Counted from the first letter of the stretch, positions 9,033 through 18,806 are shown. The stretch is DNA of 64,000 bases from Bacillus sp. EB600 (GCF_024494385.1 NZ_JAEVLT010000007.1:153182-217181), one strand, 5' to 3'. Made by a program: numbers and translations. The notes: generated by a model from the sequence alone, not told the origin.

Positions 9033-9135
9033 ACCAAAATCTTCGAATACATTTACTCAAACAAGAAAGGTGTCAGCAAATCACTTTCTTAATAATTCTC
9101 TTCTTAATTTAGACATAGAAAGAAGGAGTGGAAAT

Positions 9136-10305
9136 ATGATGATTCCAGGTGAGCAAACACGACTATTAAAGAAACTCGTGGCATACCGAAGAGAGTTGCA
9201 TGAACATCCAGAACTATCCATGAAGGAGTTTGAAACGTCTAAGAGAATCCGCCAATGGCTTCATGAAGCAGACATTCCAGTTTTGGATTTTCCATTGGAG
9301 GTAGGTGTGATTGCAGAGATAGTTGGCAACCAACCAGGGCCAACGATTGCATTGCGAGCGGATATTGATGCATTGCCGATAAAAGAGCAAACCGGCTTGC
9401 CGTTTGCATCGAAGAACGACGGGGTCATGCATGCGTGTGGTCATGATTTCCATACCGCATCGATGATTGGCGCAGCCATTTTATTGCTGGAACGCCGCAG
9501 TGAATTAAAAGGAACCGTAAGAATGATTTTTCAACCAGCTGAGGAAATTGCACAAGGAGCTGTTCTTATTGAAGAGGCTGGTGCATTAAAAGGTGTTGAA
9601 GCTATTTTCGGCATGCATAATAAGCCGGATTTGCCAGTTGGAACGATTGGAGTCCGTGAAGGTGCCTTAATGGCAAGTGTTGATCGATTTGAAATTGATG
9701 TTGTTGGGGTCGGTGGCCATGCGGGGATTCCGAATAACAGCATTGATCCAATTGTTGCTGCTAGCCAGATCATAACTGCTTTACAAACCATTGTCAGCCG
9801 TAATCTAAGCTCATTTCAAAATGCTGTGATCAGTGTAACACAGCTGCATGCGGGAAATACGTGGAATGTTATACCAGAAAAAGCAATGATGGAAGGAACC
9901 GTTCGTACTTTCCAAAATGAAGCTCGAGAAGTCATTCCTGAACTAATGAAACGTACGGTCAAAGGTGTTGCTTGTGGACTTGGAGCAAAGGCTGATTTCC
10001 GTTGGTATTCCTATACCCCGGTTGTGAATAATTCCCCTTCTTTTACAAAAGTTGCTAGAGAAGCAGCACTGGAGATTGGATACGATGTAGTGGGAGCGGT
10101 ACAGAGTGCAGCCGGGGAGGATTTTGCCTACTATCAAACCAAACTGCCAGGATTTTTTGTCTGGATGGGGACTGATGGTCAAAAAGAATGGCACCATCCA
10201 GCTTTTACATTAAATGAAGATGCTCTCTTTGTGGCAGCAAATTACTTTTCAAATCTTTCTATAAAAGTATTAGATCAATGGGAAACAAAAGAAATTATTT
10301 ACTAA
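9136..10305 (+). CDS. M20-family amidohydrolase (YxeP/HipO type)
   Basis: A cytoplasmic metal-dependent amidohydrolase of peptidase family M20D, which removes acyl groups from N-acyl amino acids or related amides. Conserved elements include RRELHEHPELSMKE at the N-terminus, ADIDALPIKEQTGLPF, MHACGHDFHTA (with the metal-bridging Cys and His typical of M20D), FQPAEE (catalytic Glu) and the C-terminal metal site WHHPAF. The length of 389 residues is usual. A GTG at 9070 would add 22 residues, but the ATG at 9136 has AGAAGGAG seven bases upstream and gives the family's usual N-terminus. It is followed after 62 bases by the sigma-54 activator gene with no terminator between. Confidence 0.85.
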   Translation: MMIPGEQTRLLKKLVAYRRELHEHPELSMKEFETSKRIRQWLHEADIPVLDFPLEVGVIAEIVGNQPGPTIALRADIDALPIKEQTGLPFASKNDGVMHACGHDFHTASMIGAAILLLERRSELKGTVRMIFQPAEEIAQGAVLIEEAGALKGVEAIFGMHNKPDLPVGTIGVREGALMASVDRFEIDVVGVGGHAGIPNNSIDPIVAASQIITALQTIVSRNLSSFQNAVISVTQLHAGNTWNVIPEKAMMEGTVRTFQNEAREVIPELMKRTVKGVACGLGAKADFRWYSYTPVVNNSPSFTKVAREAALEIGYDVVGAVQSAAGEDFAYYQTKLPGFFVWMGTDGQKEWHHPAFTLNEDALFVAANYFSNLSIKVLDQWETKEIIY

Positions 10306-10367
10306 CAAAAACACAAAAGTAGAATTAAGAGGGACTAGTTTTAAAGGGGATGGTGAAATGACCTATC

Positions 10368-12017
10368 ATGACTAAAGTTGGTTTAACTGACATTTTGAGT
10401 GAGCTTTTAGATAAGCTGCCTTTGGGAATTTTAATAACGAGAAATGACAAAAGCATCGTGCTAACTAACCGTTTTTTATCAGAAGCTTTTACTGAGGAAC
10501 AATTCAAACTTCAAATTTTGGCATTGATTAATAAAAACCTTGTTCCAGAAGTGAATACTCCCTTTCATTTGAATGGCAGAAAGGGAATTGTTAAAAAAGA
10601 AGTGGTAAAGATTTTTGAAGAGGAATATCAGTATTATTTCTTCATTTTTTCAAAGAATAATGATTTTGATTCATCTGAGGAAATTCTTTTAAAAGACTTA
10701 AGCGAAATTGCCGATGACAGCATGGTTGTCGTTGATCCAGAAGGATACATTCAAATTTTGACCCGATCTTTTGCTGAATTTCTCGGTGTTGACCAAGTTC
10801 TTTCGATCGGAAAGCATGTGACAGAAGTGATCGAAAATACCCGTATGCATATTGTAGCAAGAACTGGTAATTTAGAGGTAGCGGACCCGCAAAAAATTAG
10901 AAAAGACTTTATAATTGCGACAAGGGCGCCATTATTAAAGCAAGGAAAAACAGTTGGTGCAGTCGGGAAAGTCTTGTTCAATAATTTGGATCAGGTAACT
11001 GCCTTAACAAAAAAGCTAAAGTCCCTGACCAATGAATTAAATAAAAGCAAAGGAATCATTAACGCAAGAAACAAAGCTTACTATACGTTAGATCATTTAA
11101 TCGGGGATAGTCCTGCCTTTATAGAGGTCAAAAATCAAGCTGGAAAAGTAGCAAAAAGTGATTCAAATGTGTTGATAGTAGGAGAAAGTGGTACAGGTAA
11201 AGAATTGTTTGCCCATTCGATTCATAATCATAGCCGCCGTTCAATGGGAGCATTTGTAAAGGTTAACTGCGCCGCTATACCGGCAGAACTCATCGAATCA
11301 GAGCTTTTCGGCTATGAAGAAGGTTCATTTACTGGTGCAAAAAAAGGCGGAAAAATAGGGAAATTTGAAGTTGCCGATGGTGGAACCATTTTTCTTGATG
11401 AAATAGGCGAGCTTCCACTGCATATGCAGGTGAAATTATTACGGGTTTTACAAGAAAAAGAAATTGAAAGAGTCGGTGCCACTAGTACCATTCCCGTTGA
11501 TGTTAGGATTATTGCGGCAACAAACCGAAATCTAACTGAAATGGTGGCCAAAAGGGAATTTAGGTTAGATTTATATTACCGATTAAAAGTCATCCAACTT
11601 ACAATCCCTTCATTAAAAGAGCGAACGGAAGATATTAAAATTCTAGCAAGCTATTTTTTAGAAAAATACCAAAACCTGATGAAGAAAGGTGCAAAGGGAA
11701 TAAACGAGCAGGCCGGTTATTTACTTTGCCGCTATGCCTGGCCGGGAAATATTCGCGAACTTGAAAATACGATTGAGCGGGCATTAAATATGGTTGATGA
11801 AGGGGAATTCATTGCAGCTAAGCATTTGCCTGAAGAAATTACCGGATATAAACAACAGTATTCGGTTCGCCCTTTGGCTAAAGTGGTCGAAGAGACAGAA
11901 CGCAGTACGATCTTTGAGTGTTTAAATATGATGGGTGGAAATAAATCCGAAACAGCAAAACATCTTGGGATCAGCCGAACTTCTCTCTATGAAAAAATGA
12001 ATAAATACGATTTATGA
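10368..12017 (+). CDS. Sigma-54-dependent enhancer-binding activator with sensory PAS region
   Basis: A 549-residue NtrC/RocR-type activator. Residues about 1-100 look like a degenerate sensor domain and about 105-215 like a PAS domain (ADDSMVVVDPEGYIQILT). The AAA+ domain (about 240-470) has the Walker A motif GESGTGKELFA, the sigma-54 contact loop GSFTGA (usual form GAFTGA), the Walker B motif GGTIFLDEIGEL, and arginine-finger and sensor regions. The C-terminal Fis-type helix-turn-helix is NKSETAKHLGISRTSLYEKM. Such proteins remodel the closed complex of RNA polymerase with SigL. A strong -24/-12 promoter about 390 bases downstream makes the following acyl-CoA operon its obvious target. The ligand may be a short-chain acid or acyl-CoA, which is inference. 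The start context is weak: an overlapping five-codon frame begins at 10358. Confidence 0.9.
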   Translation: MTKVGLTDILSELLDKLPLGILITRNDKSIVLTNRFLSEAFTEEQFKLQILALINKNLVPEVNTPFHLNGRKGIVKKEVVKIFEEEYQYYFFIFSKNNDFDSSEEILLKDLSEIADDSMVVVDPEGYIQILTRSFAEFLGVDQVLSIGKHVTEVIENTRMHIVARTGNLEVADPQKIRKDFIIATRAPLLKQGKTVGAVGKVLFNNLDQVTALTKKLKSLTNELNKSKGIINARNKAYYTLDHLIGDSPAFIEVKNQAGKVAKSDSNVLIVGESGTGKELFAHSIHNHSRRSMGAFVKVNCAAIPAELIESELFGYEEGSFTGAKKGGKIGKFEVADGGTIFLDEIGELPLHMQVKLLRVLQEKEIERVGATSTIPVDVRIIAATNRNLTEMVAKREFRLDLYYRLKVIQLTIPSLKERTEDIKILASYFLEKYQNLMKKGAKGINEQAGYLLCRYAWPGNIRELENTIERALNMVDEGEFIAAKHLPEEITGYKQQYSVRPLAKVVEETERSTIFECLNMMGGNKSETAKHLGISRTSLYEKMNKYDL

Positions 12018-12023
12018 ATTAAA

Positions 12024-12071
12024 AAAGAGGATGTCGTATAAGGGGTTGCCCCCTATGCGACATCCTCTTTG
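12024..12071. terminator. Strong bidirectional hairpin terminator
   Basis: AAAGAGGATGTCG pairs with CGACATCCTCTTT, continuing through ATA and AGGGG/CCCCT. It isolates the activator gene from the sigma-54 operon. Confidence 0.85.
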
Positions 12072-12253
12072 CTTTGAATAATTTCCCGTACGCAAAGAGT
12101 GGGGACTTATCAGTAAATCGAAATGTTTGTTCATAATAAATACACAAAATTTCTATATTACGAGATAGTGTAAGGAAATGCTTACAGTTTTTAGGTATTT
12201 CTGAATAAAATGCAAGGTAAACCAAACAGTTAGTGATTATTCGTATTCATTTT

Positions 12254-12266
12254 AAAGTAGTACTTT
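12254..12266. promoter_or_regulatory. Candidate upstream activator binding site
   Basis: AAAGTAGTACTTT is a perfect 6-1-6 palindrome centred about 150 bases upstream of the -24 element, a usual distance for sigma-54 enhancer sites. It is a single copy, so the case rests on symmetry and position. Confidence 0.35.
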
Positions 12267-12405
12267 TACATTTACTATTTTTTTAGAACCCATGCTCGTT
12301 AATAGCTAATACAATACGACTATTTTAGACAAGAATCAACATTTTAAGCCTTTATTTGAGCAAGGATTGATCATACCTATTTATATTTTTCCCTCTTTTT
12401 TAGCC

Positions 12406-12423
12406 TTGGCACGGAACTTGCAT
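12406..12423 (+). promoter_or_regulatory. Sigma-54 (SigL) -24/-12 promoter
   Basis: TTGGCACGGAACTTGCAT contains TGGCAC, five bases, then TTGCA, with GG (12408-12409) and GC (12420-12421) separated by ten bases. This is an essentially perfect sigma-54 promoter, about 124 bases before the acyl-CoA dehydrogenase start and just downstream of a sigma-54 activator gene. Confidence 0.88.
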
Positions 12424-12546
12424 TAATACTATTGTAACCTGAAAAAAAGGATTGCGGGTATTCTTGAAAGGCTGGCTTGAAAGCTATTTAAGAGTTTTTT
12501 CCAACAGAGCTCTTAGAGTACAAATTTTATAAAATGGGGGATAAAA

Positions 12547-13686
12547 ATGAATTTTAAATTGACAGAAGAACATGAAATGATTCGAAAAATGGTTCGTGAC
12601 TTTGCTAAAAATGAAGTCGAACCTACAGCTGCACAAAGGGATGAGGAACAGCACTTTGACCGCTCCATTTTTGACAAGATGGCTGAGCTTGGATTAGCAG
12701 GTATACCATGGCCGGAAGAGTACGGTGGCATTGGCAGCGATTTTTTAGCTTACTGTATTGCCGTTGAAGAATTATCACGTGTGGATGCATCTGTTGGAGT
12801 TATGCTATCTGCACATACCTCACTAGGGGGATGGCCTGTTTATAAGTTTGGGAATGAAGAACAAAAGCAAAAGTATTTGCGTCCAATGGCCCAAGGGGAA
12901 AAAATTGGTGCATACGGATTAACAGAGGCTGGAAGTGGTTCTGACGCAAGTGGAATGAAAACCACAGCCCGCCTTGAAGGAGATCATTATTTACTCAATG
13001 GATCCAAAATTTTCATTACAAACGGCGGTGTCGCTGATATTTATATCGTGTTTGCTAGTACAGATCCCGCACAAAAAACAAAAGGAATTACTGCATTTAT
13101 TGTTGAAAGTGATTTCCTAGGATTCTCAATTGGAAAGAAAGAAAACAAGCTCGGCATTCGTTCATCACCTACAACGGAAATCATTTTTGAAGATTGTAAA
13201 GTTCCTGTTGAAAATGTATTAGGAGATGTGGGGGAAGGTTTCAAAATTGCGATGATGACACTGGATGGAGGACGCAATGGGATCGCTGCCCAAGCGGTCG
13301 GGATTGCACAAGGAGCACTAGATGCTGCCACTAATTATGCAAAAGAGCGCGTGCAATTCGGGAAGCCGATTGGTGTGCAACAGGGAGTGGCATTTAAGCT
13401 GGCTGATATGGCTACAAATGTAGAAGCTGCAAGGCTGTTAACTTATCAAGCTGCATGGCTTGAATCAGAAGGTCTTCCATACGGTAAAGAATCAGCGATG
13501 TCCAAGCTTTTTGCCGGTGACACAGCGATGAAAGTAACGACGGAAGCGGTTCAGGTATTCGGAGGCTATGGATATACAAAGGATTATCCAGTTGAAAGAT
13601 ACATGCGTGATGCGAAGATTACACAAATATACGAGGGTACTCAAGAAATTCAACGCTTAGTTATTTCCCGGATGCTCACTAAATAG
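12547..13686 (+). CDS. Short-chain acyl-CoA dehydrogenase
   Basis: A 379-residue FAD enzyme that oxidises acyl-CoA (probably butyryl-CoA) to the 2-enoyl-CoA and hands electrons to electron-transfer flavoprotein. Both family signatures are present: [17 protein letters not shown] in the middle domain and [20 protein letters not shown] in the C-terminal domain. The catalytic base is Glu363 in QIYEGTQEI. The length and motifs match AcdA/Bcd-type dehydrogenases of Bacillus. It is the first gene after the sigma-54 promoter, with GGGGGA upstream of the ATG. EtfB and EtfA follow. A hairpin in the next gap may adjust expression relative to the downstream genes. Confidence 0.92.
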   Translation: MNFKLTEEHEMIRKMVRDFAKNEVEPTAAQRDEEQHFDRSIFDKMAELGLAGIPWPEEYGGIGSDFLAYCIAVEELSRVDASVGVMLSAHTSLGGWPVYKFGNEEQKQKYLRPMAQGEKIGAYGLTEAGSGSDASGMKTTARLEGDHYLLNGSKIFITNGGVADIYIVFASTDPAQKTKGITAFIVESDFLGFSIGKKENKLGIRSSPTTEIIFEDCKVPVENVLGDVGEGFKIAMMTLDGGRNGIAAQAVGIAQGALDAATNYAKERVQFGKPIGVQQGVAFKLADMATNVEAARLLTYQAAWLESEGLPYGKESAMSKLFAGDTAMKVTTEAVQVFGGYGYTKDYPVERYMRDAKITQIYEGTQEIQRLVISRMLTK

Positions 13687-13710
13687 GAAAAGCCTGTAGC
13701 GTTTGAATAA

Positions 13711-13745
13711 GACCAGTTCAAGGGGATTACCCTCAAGAACTGGTC
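13711..13745 (+). promoter_or_regulatory. Intra-operon hairpin between acyl-CoA dehydrogenase and etfB
   Basis: GACCAGTTC (13711-13719) pairs perfectly with GAACTGGTC (13737-13745), with an inner AGGG/CCCT stem. No T-run follows, so it is more likely an RNA processing or stability element than a terminator. Confidence 0.5.
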
Positions 13746-13856
13746 AGGTATTATTAGCCGGAAGGAGCCATTCGGGTAACTAAGAACCGGTATTGGTGAC
13801 CGTAATTAGAAGTTTTTTTTGCAAGAGGACGCCAAACCAAATGAGGAGGAATAGAT

Positions 13857-14627
13857 ATGAATATTTTTGTGATCATGAAACGCACCTTTGATACAGAAGA
13901 AAAAGTCATCATCAAAGCTGGTCAAGTTAGTGAAGACGGTGCCACCTTTATTATTAATCCTTATGATGAATATGCGATTGAAGAAGCCCTAAAATTAAAA
14001 GAAACCCATGGCGGAGAAGTAACGGTCGTAACAGTTGGGGAAGAAGAAGTTGAAAAGGAACTTCGAACGGCACTTGCCATGGGGGCTGACAAAGCCGTTC
14101 TTATCAATGATGAAGACGTTGCAAAAGGTGACCAATTCTCCACTGCGACTATCTTAGCTGCTTATTTAAAAGATAAAGAGCCTGATATAATCTTGGCCGG
14201 GAATGTAACCGTAGATGGCGGAACCGGACAGGTAGGACCTCGCCTTGCTGAAGAGCTTGGAATTTCAGCGGTAACAATGATTACGAAGCTTACGGTAGAC
14301 GGGAATAAAGCAACAATTGAACGCGATCTTGAAGGTGATCTTGAAATAGCAGAAGTAGCTCTTCCCGTACTTGTTACTTGCCAGCAGGGCTTAAATGAAC
14401 CTCGTTATCCTTCTTTACCGGGAATCATGAAGGCGAAGAAAAAGCCGCTGGAAACATTGGAATTGGATGATTTAGATTTAGATGAGGATGACGTTCAAGC
14501 AAAAATAAGCTCGGTAGACATCTTTTCACCACCTGCAAAAGCAGCGGGGAAAGTACTTAAAGGGGAAATCAATCAACAAGTGAATGAACTTATTCGGTTG
14601 CTTAGAACAGAAGCGAAAATCATTTAA
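13857..14627 (+). CDS. etfB: Electron transfer flavoprotein beta subunit
   Basis: A 256-residue EtfB that, with EtfA, carries electrons from acyl-CoA dehydrogenases to the quinone pool. It has the N-terminal IFVIMKRTFDTEEKV, the adenine-nucleotide-binding region ALAMGADKAVLI and AGNVTVDGGTGQVGPRLAEEL, and the late signature GDLEIAEVALPVLVTCQQGLNEPRYPSLPGIM in its expected place. The ATG at 13857 has AGGAGGA upstream. It is followed after 15 bases by etfA. A stretch rich in Asp/Glu/Leu (ELDDLDLDEDD) precedes the C-terminal arm that would wrap around EtfA. Confidence 0.92.
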   Translation: MNIFVIMKRTFDTEEKVIIKAGQVSEDGATFIINPYDEYAIEEALKLKETHGGEVTVVTVGEEEVEKELRTALAMGADKAVLINDEDVAKGDQFSTATILAAYLKDKEPDIILAGNVTVDGGTGQVGPRLAEELGISAVTMITKLTVDGNKATIERDLEGDLEIAEVALPVLVTCQQGLNEPRYPSLPGIMKAKKKPLETLELDDLDLDEDDVQAKISSVDIFSPPAKAAGKVLKGEINQQVNELIRLLRTEAKII

Positions 14628-14642
14628 ACGGAGGAGATTATA

Positions 14643-15617
14643 TTGGAAAAGAAAGTATTGGTTTTCGGAGAAATTCGCGATGGTGAATTGCGCAATGTTT
14701 CTTTTGAAGCAATCGCTGCAGCTAAGCAGGTTGCGGACGGAGGGGAAATAGTAGGGGTACTTCTTGGGGGTAATGTTAAAAATTTAGCAAATGATCTCAT
14801 TCATTATGGTGCCGATCGTGTCATAACCGTTGAAAACGATCAGTTACAATCGTATACACCGGATGCCTATTCCCAAGCAATAATGCAAGTTATCACTGCA
14901 GAAAAGCCGGAAGCATTCATTTTAGGACATACGGCAGTCGGAAAAGATCTATCACCCCGTATCGCGGCAAAACTTAAATCAGGATTAATCTCAGATGCAG
15001 TAAGGCTTGAAACAGATGATAAAGAGGTTACATTCATTCGCCCGATTTTTTCTGGTAAGGCCTTCGAAAAGCTCGTCGTTCGAGAAGGGCTTATTCTGGC
15101 AACGATTCGTCCTAATAATATTGATCCACTAGCGAAAGACGGATCCCGTACAGGGGATGTGGTATCAATGGATGTGGAAATCAAAGATTTACGAACCATT
15201 ATTCAAGAGGTTGTTCGTAAAACAGCAGGTGGTATTGATCTTTCGGAAGCAAAAATAATTGTTTCTGGAGGGCGGGGTGTAAAAGGCAAAGATGGATTTA
15301 AGCCGCTTCAAGAATTAGCCGATTTATTAGGAGGCACAGTGGGTGCTTCCCGTGGAGCATGTGATGCCGAGTACTGCGATTATTCCCTCCAGATTGGTCA
15401 AACAGGTAAAGTGGTTACACCGGATCTTTATATTGCCTGTGGGATTTCGGGAGCTATCCAACACGTTGCAGGAATGTCAAACTCTAAAATCATTGTGGCC
15501 ATTAACAAGGATCCGGAAGCTAACATCTTTAGTATTGCTGACTACGGGATTGTTGGCGACTTGTTTGAAGTATTGCCATTAATGATTGAAGAGTTAAAGA
15601 GTATAACTGTTAGCTAA
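14643..15617 (+). CDS. etfA: Electron transfer flavoprotein alpha subunit
   Basis: A 324-residue EtfA, which binds the redox-active FAD. The N-terminal domain resembles EtfB. The C-terminal FAD domain contains IIVSGGRGVKGKDGF, GGTVGASRGACDAEY, IGQTGKVVTPDLYIACGISG (with the SGAIQH motif) and IVAINKDPEANIFSIADYGIVGD at the expected order and spacing. The start is TTG at 14643 behind a GGAGGAG ribosome binding site. Its place between etfB and the Fe-S oxidoreductase gives a complete path from acyl-CoA dehydrogenase to the membrane. Confidence 0.93.
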   Translation: MEKKVLVFGEIRDGELRNVSFEAIAAAKQVADGGEIVGVLLGGNVKNLANDLIHYGADRVITVENDQLQSYTPDAYSQAIMQVITAEKPEAFILGHTAVGKDLSPRIAAKLKSGLISDAVRLETDDKEVTFIRPIFSGKAFEKLVVREGLILATIRPNNIDPLAKDGSRTGDVVSMDVEIKDLRTIIQEVVRKTAGGIDLSEAKIIVSGGRGVKGKDGFKPLQELADLLGGTVGASRGACDAEYCDYSLQIGQTGKVVTPDLYIACGISGAIQHVAGMSNSKIIVAINKDPEANIFSIADYGIVGDLFEVLPLMIEELKSITVS

Positions 15618-15691
15618 CCTAATAGATAGTTTGATCCCAAGAAAGATGTGATGGGGGTTAAGCTACTACTACTTACTTAAAGGGGATTTAA

Positions 15692-17773
15692 ATGAAAGCG
15701 TTACTTTTAGTAAATATAATTCTATTCATGATCGTAACTGGCTACGCGATTTACCTATTTGCTACACTTGTAAAAACCCGTATTCAGTATATAAAGCTAG
15801 GAAAAAAAGCGGAGTTTAACCGGACGGTGAAAGAACGAATCAATGCCCTGTTTGTCAATGTGTTCGGACAAAAAAAGCTCCTCAAAGACAAAAAGAGCGG
15901 TGCGATCCATGTCATGTTTTTCTATGGCTTCCTGCTTGTCCAGTTTGGAGCGATTGATCTTATTTGGAAGGGTCTTGCTCCTGGATCTCATCTTCCATTA
16001 GGCCCACTTTACCCGGTCTTTACTTTTTTTCAGGAAATCATTGTCTTAGTCATTCTAGTTGGTGTTTATTGGGGTTTTTACCGCCGTTATATTGAAAAAC
16101 TTGTTCGTCTAAAACGAGGGTTTTTGGCTGGGCTTGTCTATCTATTATTAGCTGGCTTAATGATTTGTACATTATTCGCAAATGGAATGGAATTGGTCTG
16201 GCATGGACATGAGGCAACATGGTCAGAACCAATTGCTGCAGCCATTTCTATGGCTTTCAGCTGGCTGCCGCAAATGGTTGCTGGAGCTCTGTTCTTTGTA
16301 TTTTGGTGGGGACATCTCTTATTCTTACTGGCGTTTTTAGTGTATATTCCACAGGGTAAGCATGCCCACTTAATTGCTGGGATTGCCAATGTTTGGTTAG
16401 GTCGTACACATAAGGTCGGTCAATTATCAACGATTGATTTTGAAGACGAAACCCAAGAAGCTTTCGGAGTCAGTAAAATAGAAGAATTTAATCAGAAACA
16501 GCTGGTCGACCTTTATGCCTGTGTTGAGTGTGGACGATGTACAAGCATGTGTCCGGCAACTGGAACAGGAAAAATGTTATCACCACGGGAATTAATTTTA
16601 AAGCTGCGCAATCATTTGACAGAAAAAGGAGCAGCCGTTACCTCAAAACAGCCATGGCTACCGGCGTCCTTGTTTCAACAAACACGTGGTAATCAATTAG
16701 CATTACAAGGATTAGGAGCAAGTGAAGCAGCCGCCGCCCTGGAAACGGATATCAGTTTAATTGGCGATGTCATTACAGAGGAAGAAATTTGGGCCTGTAC
16801 AACTTGCCGCAACTGTGAGGATCAATGTCCCGTTATGAATGAGCATGTTGATAAAATTATAGATTTGCGCCGCTACCTTGTTTTGACAGAAGGGAAAATG
16901 GATCCTGATGCCCAGCGTGCGATGACAAACATTGAACGGCAAGGGAATCCATGGGGGATAAACCGAAAGGAACGGCAAAATTGGCGTGATGGTCAGGAAC
17001 ATATCAATGTCCCAACAGTAAAAGAGCTGAAAAAACAAGGAGAAGAATTTGAATACCTGTTCTTTGTGGGCTCAATGGGTTCCTATGACAACCGAAGTCA
17101 AAAAATTGCCCAAGGCTTCGCACATGTGCTGAACCTGGCAGGTGTGAAGTTTGCTATCTTGGGTAATGAAGAAAAGAACTCCGGGGATACACCACGCCGA
17201 ATCGGTAATGAGTTTTTATTCCAGGAGTTAGCCAAAGCCAATATCGAAACCTTTAAAAAATACGACGTTAAAAAGATTGTGACCATCGATCCTCATGCCT
17301 ATAATACGTTGAAAAATGAATATCCTGAATTTGGCTTAGAAGCCGAAGTTTATCACCATACTGAGTTGCTTTCCCAATTGATAAGAGAGGGAAAATTAAC
17401 GCCAAAAAATCAAGTGAACGAAGCGATTTCTTTCCATGATTCTTGTTATTTGGGGCGCTACAACGAAGTGTATGATGCACCTCGTGAAATTTTAAAAGCA
17501 ATTCCAGGAGTTAAGCTTGTTGAAGCGGAACGGAATCGTGAAACAGCAATGTGCTGTGGTGCTGGAGGGGGACGCATGTGGATGGAGGAAAAGGCAGGCA
17601 CCCGTATTAATATAGCTAGAACCGAACAGCTACTTGAAGCAAACCCAACGATGATTGCCAGCGGATGTCCATATTGTTTAACGATGATCAGTGATGGAAC
17701 AAAGGCAAAAGAAGTTGACGATAAGGTTCAAACTTTAGATGTTGTGGAAATTTTAGAAAGATCACTCGTTTAA
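15692..17773 (+). CDS. Membrane Fe-S oxidoreductase, probable EtfAB:menaquinone oxidoreductase (FadF/YwjF-like)
   Basis: A 693-residue membrane protein. Residues about 1-250 hold roughly six transmembrane segments with conserved histidines that could bind haem b (NarI-like). Two 4Fe-4S motifs follow, CVECGRCTSMCP (from residue 277) and CTTCRNCEDQCP (from residue 369). The C-terminal half has two CCG-type cysteine domains (DSCYLGRYNEVYDAPR; MCCGAGGGRMWM; GCPYC) like heterodisulfide reductase subunit D and GlpC. This layout is that of YwjF/FadF of B. subtilis and of the Etf:menaquinone oxidoreductases of syntrophs and Geobacter. Its position right after etfBA supports electron delivery from Etf to menaquinone. 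The role is inferred from family and context. Confidence 0.85.
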   Translation: MKALLLVNIILFMIVTGYAIYLFATLVKTRIQYIKLGKKAEFNRTVKERINALFVNVFGQKKLLKDKKSGAIHVMFFYGFLLVQFGAIDLIWKGLAPGSHLPLGPLYPVFTFFQEIIVLVILVGVYWGFYRRYIEKLVRLKRGFLAGLVYLLLAGLMICTLFANGMELVWHGHEATWSEPIAAAISMAFSWLPQMVAGALFFVFWWGHLLFLLAFLVYIPQGKHAHLIAGIANVWLGRTHKVGQLSTIDFEDETQEAFGVSKIEEFNQKQLVDLYACVECGRCTSMCPATGTGKMLSPRELILKLRNHLTEKGAAVTSKQPWLPASLFQQTRGNQLALQGLGASEAAAALETDISLIGDVITEEEIWACTTCRNCEDQCPVMNEHVDKIIDLRRYLVLTEGKMDPDAQRAMTNIERQGNPWGINRKERQNWRDGQEHINVPTVKELKKQGEEFEYLFFVGSMGSYDNRSQKIAQGFAHVLNLAGVKFAILGNEEKNSGDTPRRIGNEFLFQELAKANIETFKKYDVKKIVTIDPHAYNTLKNEYPEFGLEAEVYHHTELLSQLIREGKLTPKNQVNEAISFHDSCYLGRYNEVYDAPREILKAIPGVKLVEAERNRETAMCCGAGGGRMWMEEKAGTRINIARTEQLLEANPTMIASGCPYCLTMISDGTKAKEVDDKVQTLDVVEILERSLV

Positions 17774-17942
17774 ATGGTGTTATCAGGTTGTTTATGACCA
17801 GTGATAACAAAATGATAATCATCCAAATGAGAACGCTCATATAAACCATCATGAATAGAGAGGAGAGTTTGCTTTTTGATTTTTGAATATTCGAAAGATT
17901 GTTAGTGCATATCACGAATAAAGAAAATGGGGGAATTCATTG

Positions 17943-18794
17943 ATGAAAATTCAAAAGGTCATGGTAGTGGGTTCGGGTCAAATGGGCAGCGGAATCGCAC
18001 AAGTACTTGCACAAACAGGCTACCAGGTGGTAATGAATGATATGAAAGAAGAATTTGTTCAAAGAGGATTGGCGAAAATCACAAAGCAGTTGGATCGTGA
18101 TATCCAAAAAGGACGGAAAACGGATGAAGAGAAAGCAGCGCTTCTTTCCAGAATAGAGGTTTCATCGAATCTAGAGGATGCAAAAGACGTCCAATTGGTG
18201 ATTGAAGCTGCGACAGAAAATAAGGAGATTAAGCTTGAGATCTTCCGCAAGCTGGATGAAATAGCACCCGAAAATACTATTCTCGCTACGAATACCTCTT
18301 CCCTGCCAATAACAGAAATTGCTGCAGTAACAAGAAGGGCTGAGAAGGTGATTGGGATGCATTTCTTTAACCCTGTTCCAGTTATGAAACTAGTGGAAGT
18401 CAATAGCGGACTGGCGACATCAGAAGAAACATTTTCGATTGTTGAAGATCTGGCTAAGGAAATGAAAAAAGTGCCCGTGGCTATTAAGGACTTTCCAGGC
18501 TTTGCTGTTAACCGAATTCTGATCCCAATGATTAACGAGGCAATCTACACCGTATATGAAGGGATATCCACTCCGGAAGGAATTGACGAAGTGATGAAAC
18601 TCGGTGCCAATCATCCAATGGGACCGATAACACTTGCAGATTATATTGGGTTAGACACGTGCCTGGCGATCATGGAAGTATTGTATGAGGGGTTTGGAGA
18701 TCCCAAATATCGCCCATGTCCGCTGCTAAGAAAATATGTTGAGGCGGGCTGGCTTGGCGTCAAATCAGGACGTGGATTTTATGTCTATAACTAA
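17943..18794 (+). CDS. 3-hydroxybutyryl-CoA dehydrogenase
   Basis: A 283-residue NAD-dependent enzyme that converts (S)-3-hydroxyacyl-CoA to 3-oxoacyl-CoA. The Rossmann motif VVGSGQMGSGIA is at the N-terminus, VIEAATENKEIK and NTSSLPI are typical middle motifs, and the catalytic region GMHFFNPVPVMKLVEV holds the active-site His. The C-terminal dimerisation domain includes KDFPGFAVNRI and NHPMGPITLADYIGLDT. It is single-domain, as in Hbd/MmgB. A TTG at 17940 immediately precedes the ATG at 17943; the GGGGG site fits the ATG. It follows the Fe-S gene by about 170 bases with no terminator. Confidence 0.92.
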   Translation: MKIQKVMVVGSGQMGSGIAQVLAQTGYQVVMNDMKEEFVQRGLAKITKQLDRDIQKGRKTDEEKAALLSRIEVSSNLEDAKDVQLVIEAATENKEIKLEIFRKLDEIAPENTILATNTSSLPITEIAAVTRRAEKVIGMHFFNPVPVMKLVEVNSGLATSEETFSIVEDLAKEMKKVPVAIKDFPGFAVNRILIPMINEAIYTVYEGISTPEGIDEVMKLGANHPMGPITLADYIGLDTCLAIMEVLYEGFGDPKYRPCPLLRKYVEAGWLGVKSGRGFYVYN

Positions 18795-18806
18795 AGGAGA
18801 GAAATA

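Noticed and set aside
10358..10375. Five-codon frame (MTYHD) overlapping the sigma-54 activator start
   Set aside because: It may be chance; a mini-leader role would need more evidence, although the activator's own start context is weak.
15692..17773. Reading the Fe-S protein as a heterodisulfide reductase or glycerol-3-phosphate dehydrogenase subunit
   Set aside because: The CCG domains are shared by those families, but the N-terminal membrane region and the etfBA neighbours fit an Etf:quinone oxidoreductase better.
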